7,055 nt of DNA from Bacteroides sp. (GTDB taxonomy: Bacteria > Bacteroidota > Bacteroidia > Bacteroidales > Bacteroidaceae), in the NCBI GenBank assembly GCA_030151635.1, contig JASLDF010000139.1, positions 1-7,055 of the forward strand. The letters are read 5' to 3'. Positions 5,868 to 7,055 of this stretch are shown piece after piece (within the stretch, counting starts at the first letter, position 1; each line of letters starts with the position of its first letter). The translations under genes and the position numbers were made by a program. The notes beneath the pieces are model-generated. The model was not told where the DNA came from, made no database searches, and was given only the letters and a program-made list of their open reading frames with translations.

Positions 5868-7055
5868 ATGTCAAATCTTGTCGTTTACAAAGCATCTGCT
5901 GGTTCTGGTAAAACCTTTACGCTGGCAGTTTCCTATATTAAACTTCTCATAAAGAATCCAAAAGCTTACCGAGAAATTTTAGCTGTAACCTTTACCAATA
6001 AAGCTACTGCCGAAATGAAAGAGCGTATAATAAGCCAACTCTATGGAATTTGGAAAGAGGATAAGGAATCGGAAAGCTACCTTAATGTGATTAAAGAACA
6101 ACTTGATGAGGAAGGAGAAGTTTCCTTTAGTAAACAAGATATTCGTAAACGATGTGGAGAAGCATTAACCTATTTACTGCACGATTACAACCAGTTTCGT
6201 GTAGCTACAATTGATTCTTTTTTCCAATCGGTTATGAGGAATCTTGCACGTGAGTTAGATTTAACTCCCAACTTAAACATAGAATTAAATGGATATGATG
6301 TCATTGATGATGCGGTTGATAGCATGATCGAGAAATTGGGACCTAAGTCACAAATATTGATTTGGCTTCTTGATTATATTGACGAGAAAATTGTAGAAAA
6401 TAAGAGTTGGAATGTATCTAGTGAAGTAAAAAAATTTGCTACTAATATTCTTAACGAAAACTACCTTGAACGAGGAGAAGGACTTCGTGAAAAATTAAAG
6501 GACAATAGCGTTATTCCTAGCTATAAGAAAAAGTTAAGAGAGATGAGTCAAACTGCAATCGAGCAGATGAAAGGATTCCACGAACAATTTATAGGAGAAC
6601 TTGAGAGCCACGGTCTAGTACCTAGTGATCTTAAAAATGGAAGCCGTGGTATTGGCAGTTACTTCAACAAACTATACAACGGGAATCTTGGCAACGACAT
6701 TCGCAATAAAACTGTAGAAAAGTGTTTAGATAATCCTGAAGAATGGGCTACAAAAACAAGTGAATTTCGCTCGCAAATAGTTGACCTTGCCAGTACTTCT
6801 CTAATGCCTTTATTAAAGGATGCTGAAGAATTTAGAGAGAAGAAAAATAGAGTTGTCAATAGCTGTAACCTATCTCTAGCTCATTTAAATAAACTTCAGC
6901 TATTGGCAGTAATTGACGAAGAGATGCGTCATCTTAACAAAGAAAAAAATAGGTTCTTGTTATCGGATACTAACTCTTTACTTCAAAGTATTATTAAAGA
7001 GGGAGATTCATCTTTTATATTCGAAAAGATTGGTTCTAACATTCGAAACATCATG
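5868..7055 (+). CDS. addA: AddA-like UvrD-family helicase/nuclease, N-terminal part (cut by window end)
   Basis: The first 396 codons of a superfamily 1A (UvrD/RecB type) helicase, open to the last base. Walker A is ASAGSGKT (residues 9-16, K15 and T16). Motif Ia is AVTFTNKATAEMKER (39-53). VATIDSFF (112-119) is the typical motif of AddA/RecB-like proteins. The long helical insert (about 130-360) and the segment LLSDTNSLL (364-372) also fit Bacteroidetes AddA-like proteins; the Walker B DEFQDT motif would be expected within a few residues after the cut. AddA with AddB processes double-strand DNA ends for RecA-dependent repair. Full-length relatives are around 1000 residues and usually carry a C-terminal PD-(D/E)XK nuclease, which cannot be checked here, nor can the presence of addB. 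The start at ATG 5868 fits the family N-terminus closely. No frameshift or stop occurs in the visible part. A RecB-like name is an alternative. Confidence 0.93.
   Translation, partial: MSNLVVYKASAGSGKTFTLAVSYIKLLIKNPKAYREILAVTFTNKATAEMKERIISQLYGIWKEDKESESYLNVIKEQLDEEGEVSFSKQDIRKRCGEALTYLLHDYNQFRVATIDSFFQSVMRNLARELDLTPNLNIELNGYDVIDDAVDSMIEKLGPKSQILIWLLDYIDEKIVENKSWNVSSEVKKFATNILNENYLERGEGLREKLKDNSVIPSYKKKLREMSQTAIEQMKGFHEQFIGELESHGLVPSDLKNGSRGIGSYFNKLYNGNLGNDIRNKTVEKCLDNPEEWATKTSEFRSQIVDLASTSLMPLLKDAEEFREKKNRVVNSCNLSLAHLNKLQLLAVIDEEMRHLNKEKNRFLLSDTNSLLQSIIKEGDSSFIFEKIGSNIRNIM

Noticed and set aside
6659..6859. Minus-strand open frame inside the AddA-like gene
   Set aside because: It is a shadow of the real plus-strand coding frame, which is continuous through this region.

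Overview
The window looks like a chromosomal segment of an AT-rich Bacteroidota genome, most likely from the order Bacteroidales. The grounds are protein similarity recalled from memory: a secreted MsrA-MsrB fusion, a DoxD-DoxA fusion and a Bacteroidetes-type AddA-like helicase. Weak or absent Shine-Dalgarno sequences and at least one perfect Bacteroidetes-type -7 box (TAnnTTTG) upstream of a start codon agree with this. No search was run, so the species is not assigned.

Layout, left to right. Positions 1-87 are the untranslated leader of a gene that lies off the left edge and is read leftwards. Positions 88-264 (minus strand) are a complete cobalamin (B12) riboswitch aptamer controlling that unseen gene. 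An exact extra copy of 15 nt of the riboswitch core sits at 328-342, next to a strong intrinsic terminator (346-379). That terminator ends a leftward gene (417-1706) for a KamA-family radical SAM/PLP enzyme, whose lysine-recognising aspartates appear to be replaced. A gene-free divergent spacer (1707-2075) separates it from msrAB (2076-3137, plus), a secreted bifunctional methionine sulfoxide reductase. A bidirectional terminator (3156-3193) lies between msrAB and a convergent leftward gene for a DoxD-DoxA-type membrane protein (3212-4222). Upstream of that, on the same strand, is a small unrecognised secreted protein (4315-4674). To the right, on the plus strand, are a 252-residue protein of unknown function (4941-5699) with its own candidate promoter and a strong terminator, and the first 396 codons of an AddA-like UvrD helicase (5868 to the window end), cut just before its expected Walker B motif.

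How the genes fit together. Most transcription units here are single genes bounded by hairpin terminators; the only plausible operon is the small secreted protein plus DoxD-DoxA. MsrAB and DoxD-DoxA both point to redox chemistry at the cell envelope, but they converge and share only a terminator. The aminomutase-like gene sits beside a B12 riboswitch but is separated from it by a terminator, so it is probably not under B12 control.

No clearly new multi-gene system is visible. The best leads are the duplicated riboswitch core, the altered substrate pocket of the KamA-like enzyme, the small secreted protein next to DoxD-DoxA, and the unknown gene before addA.
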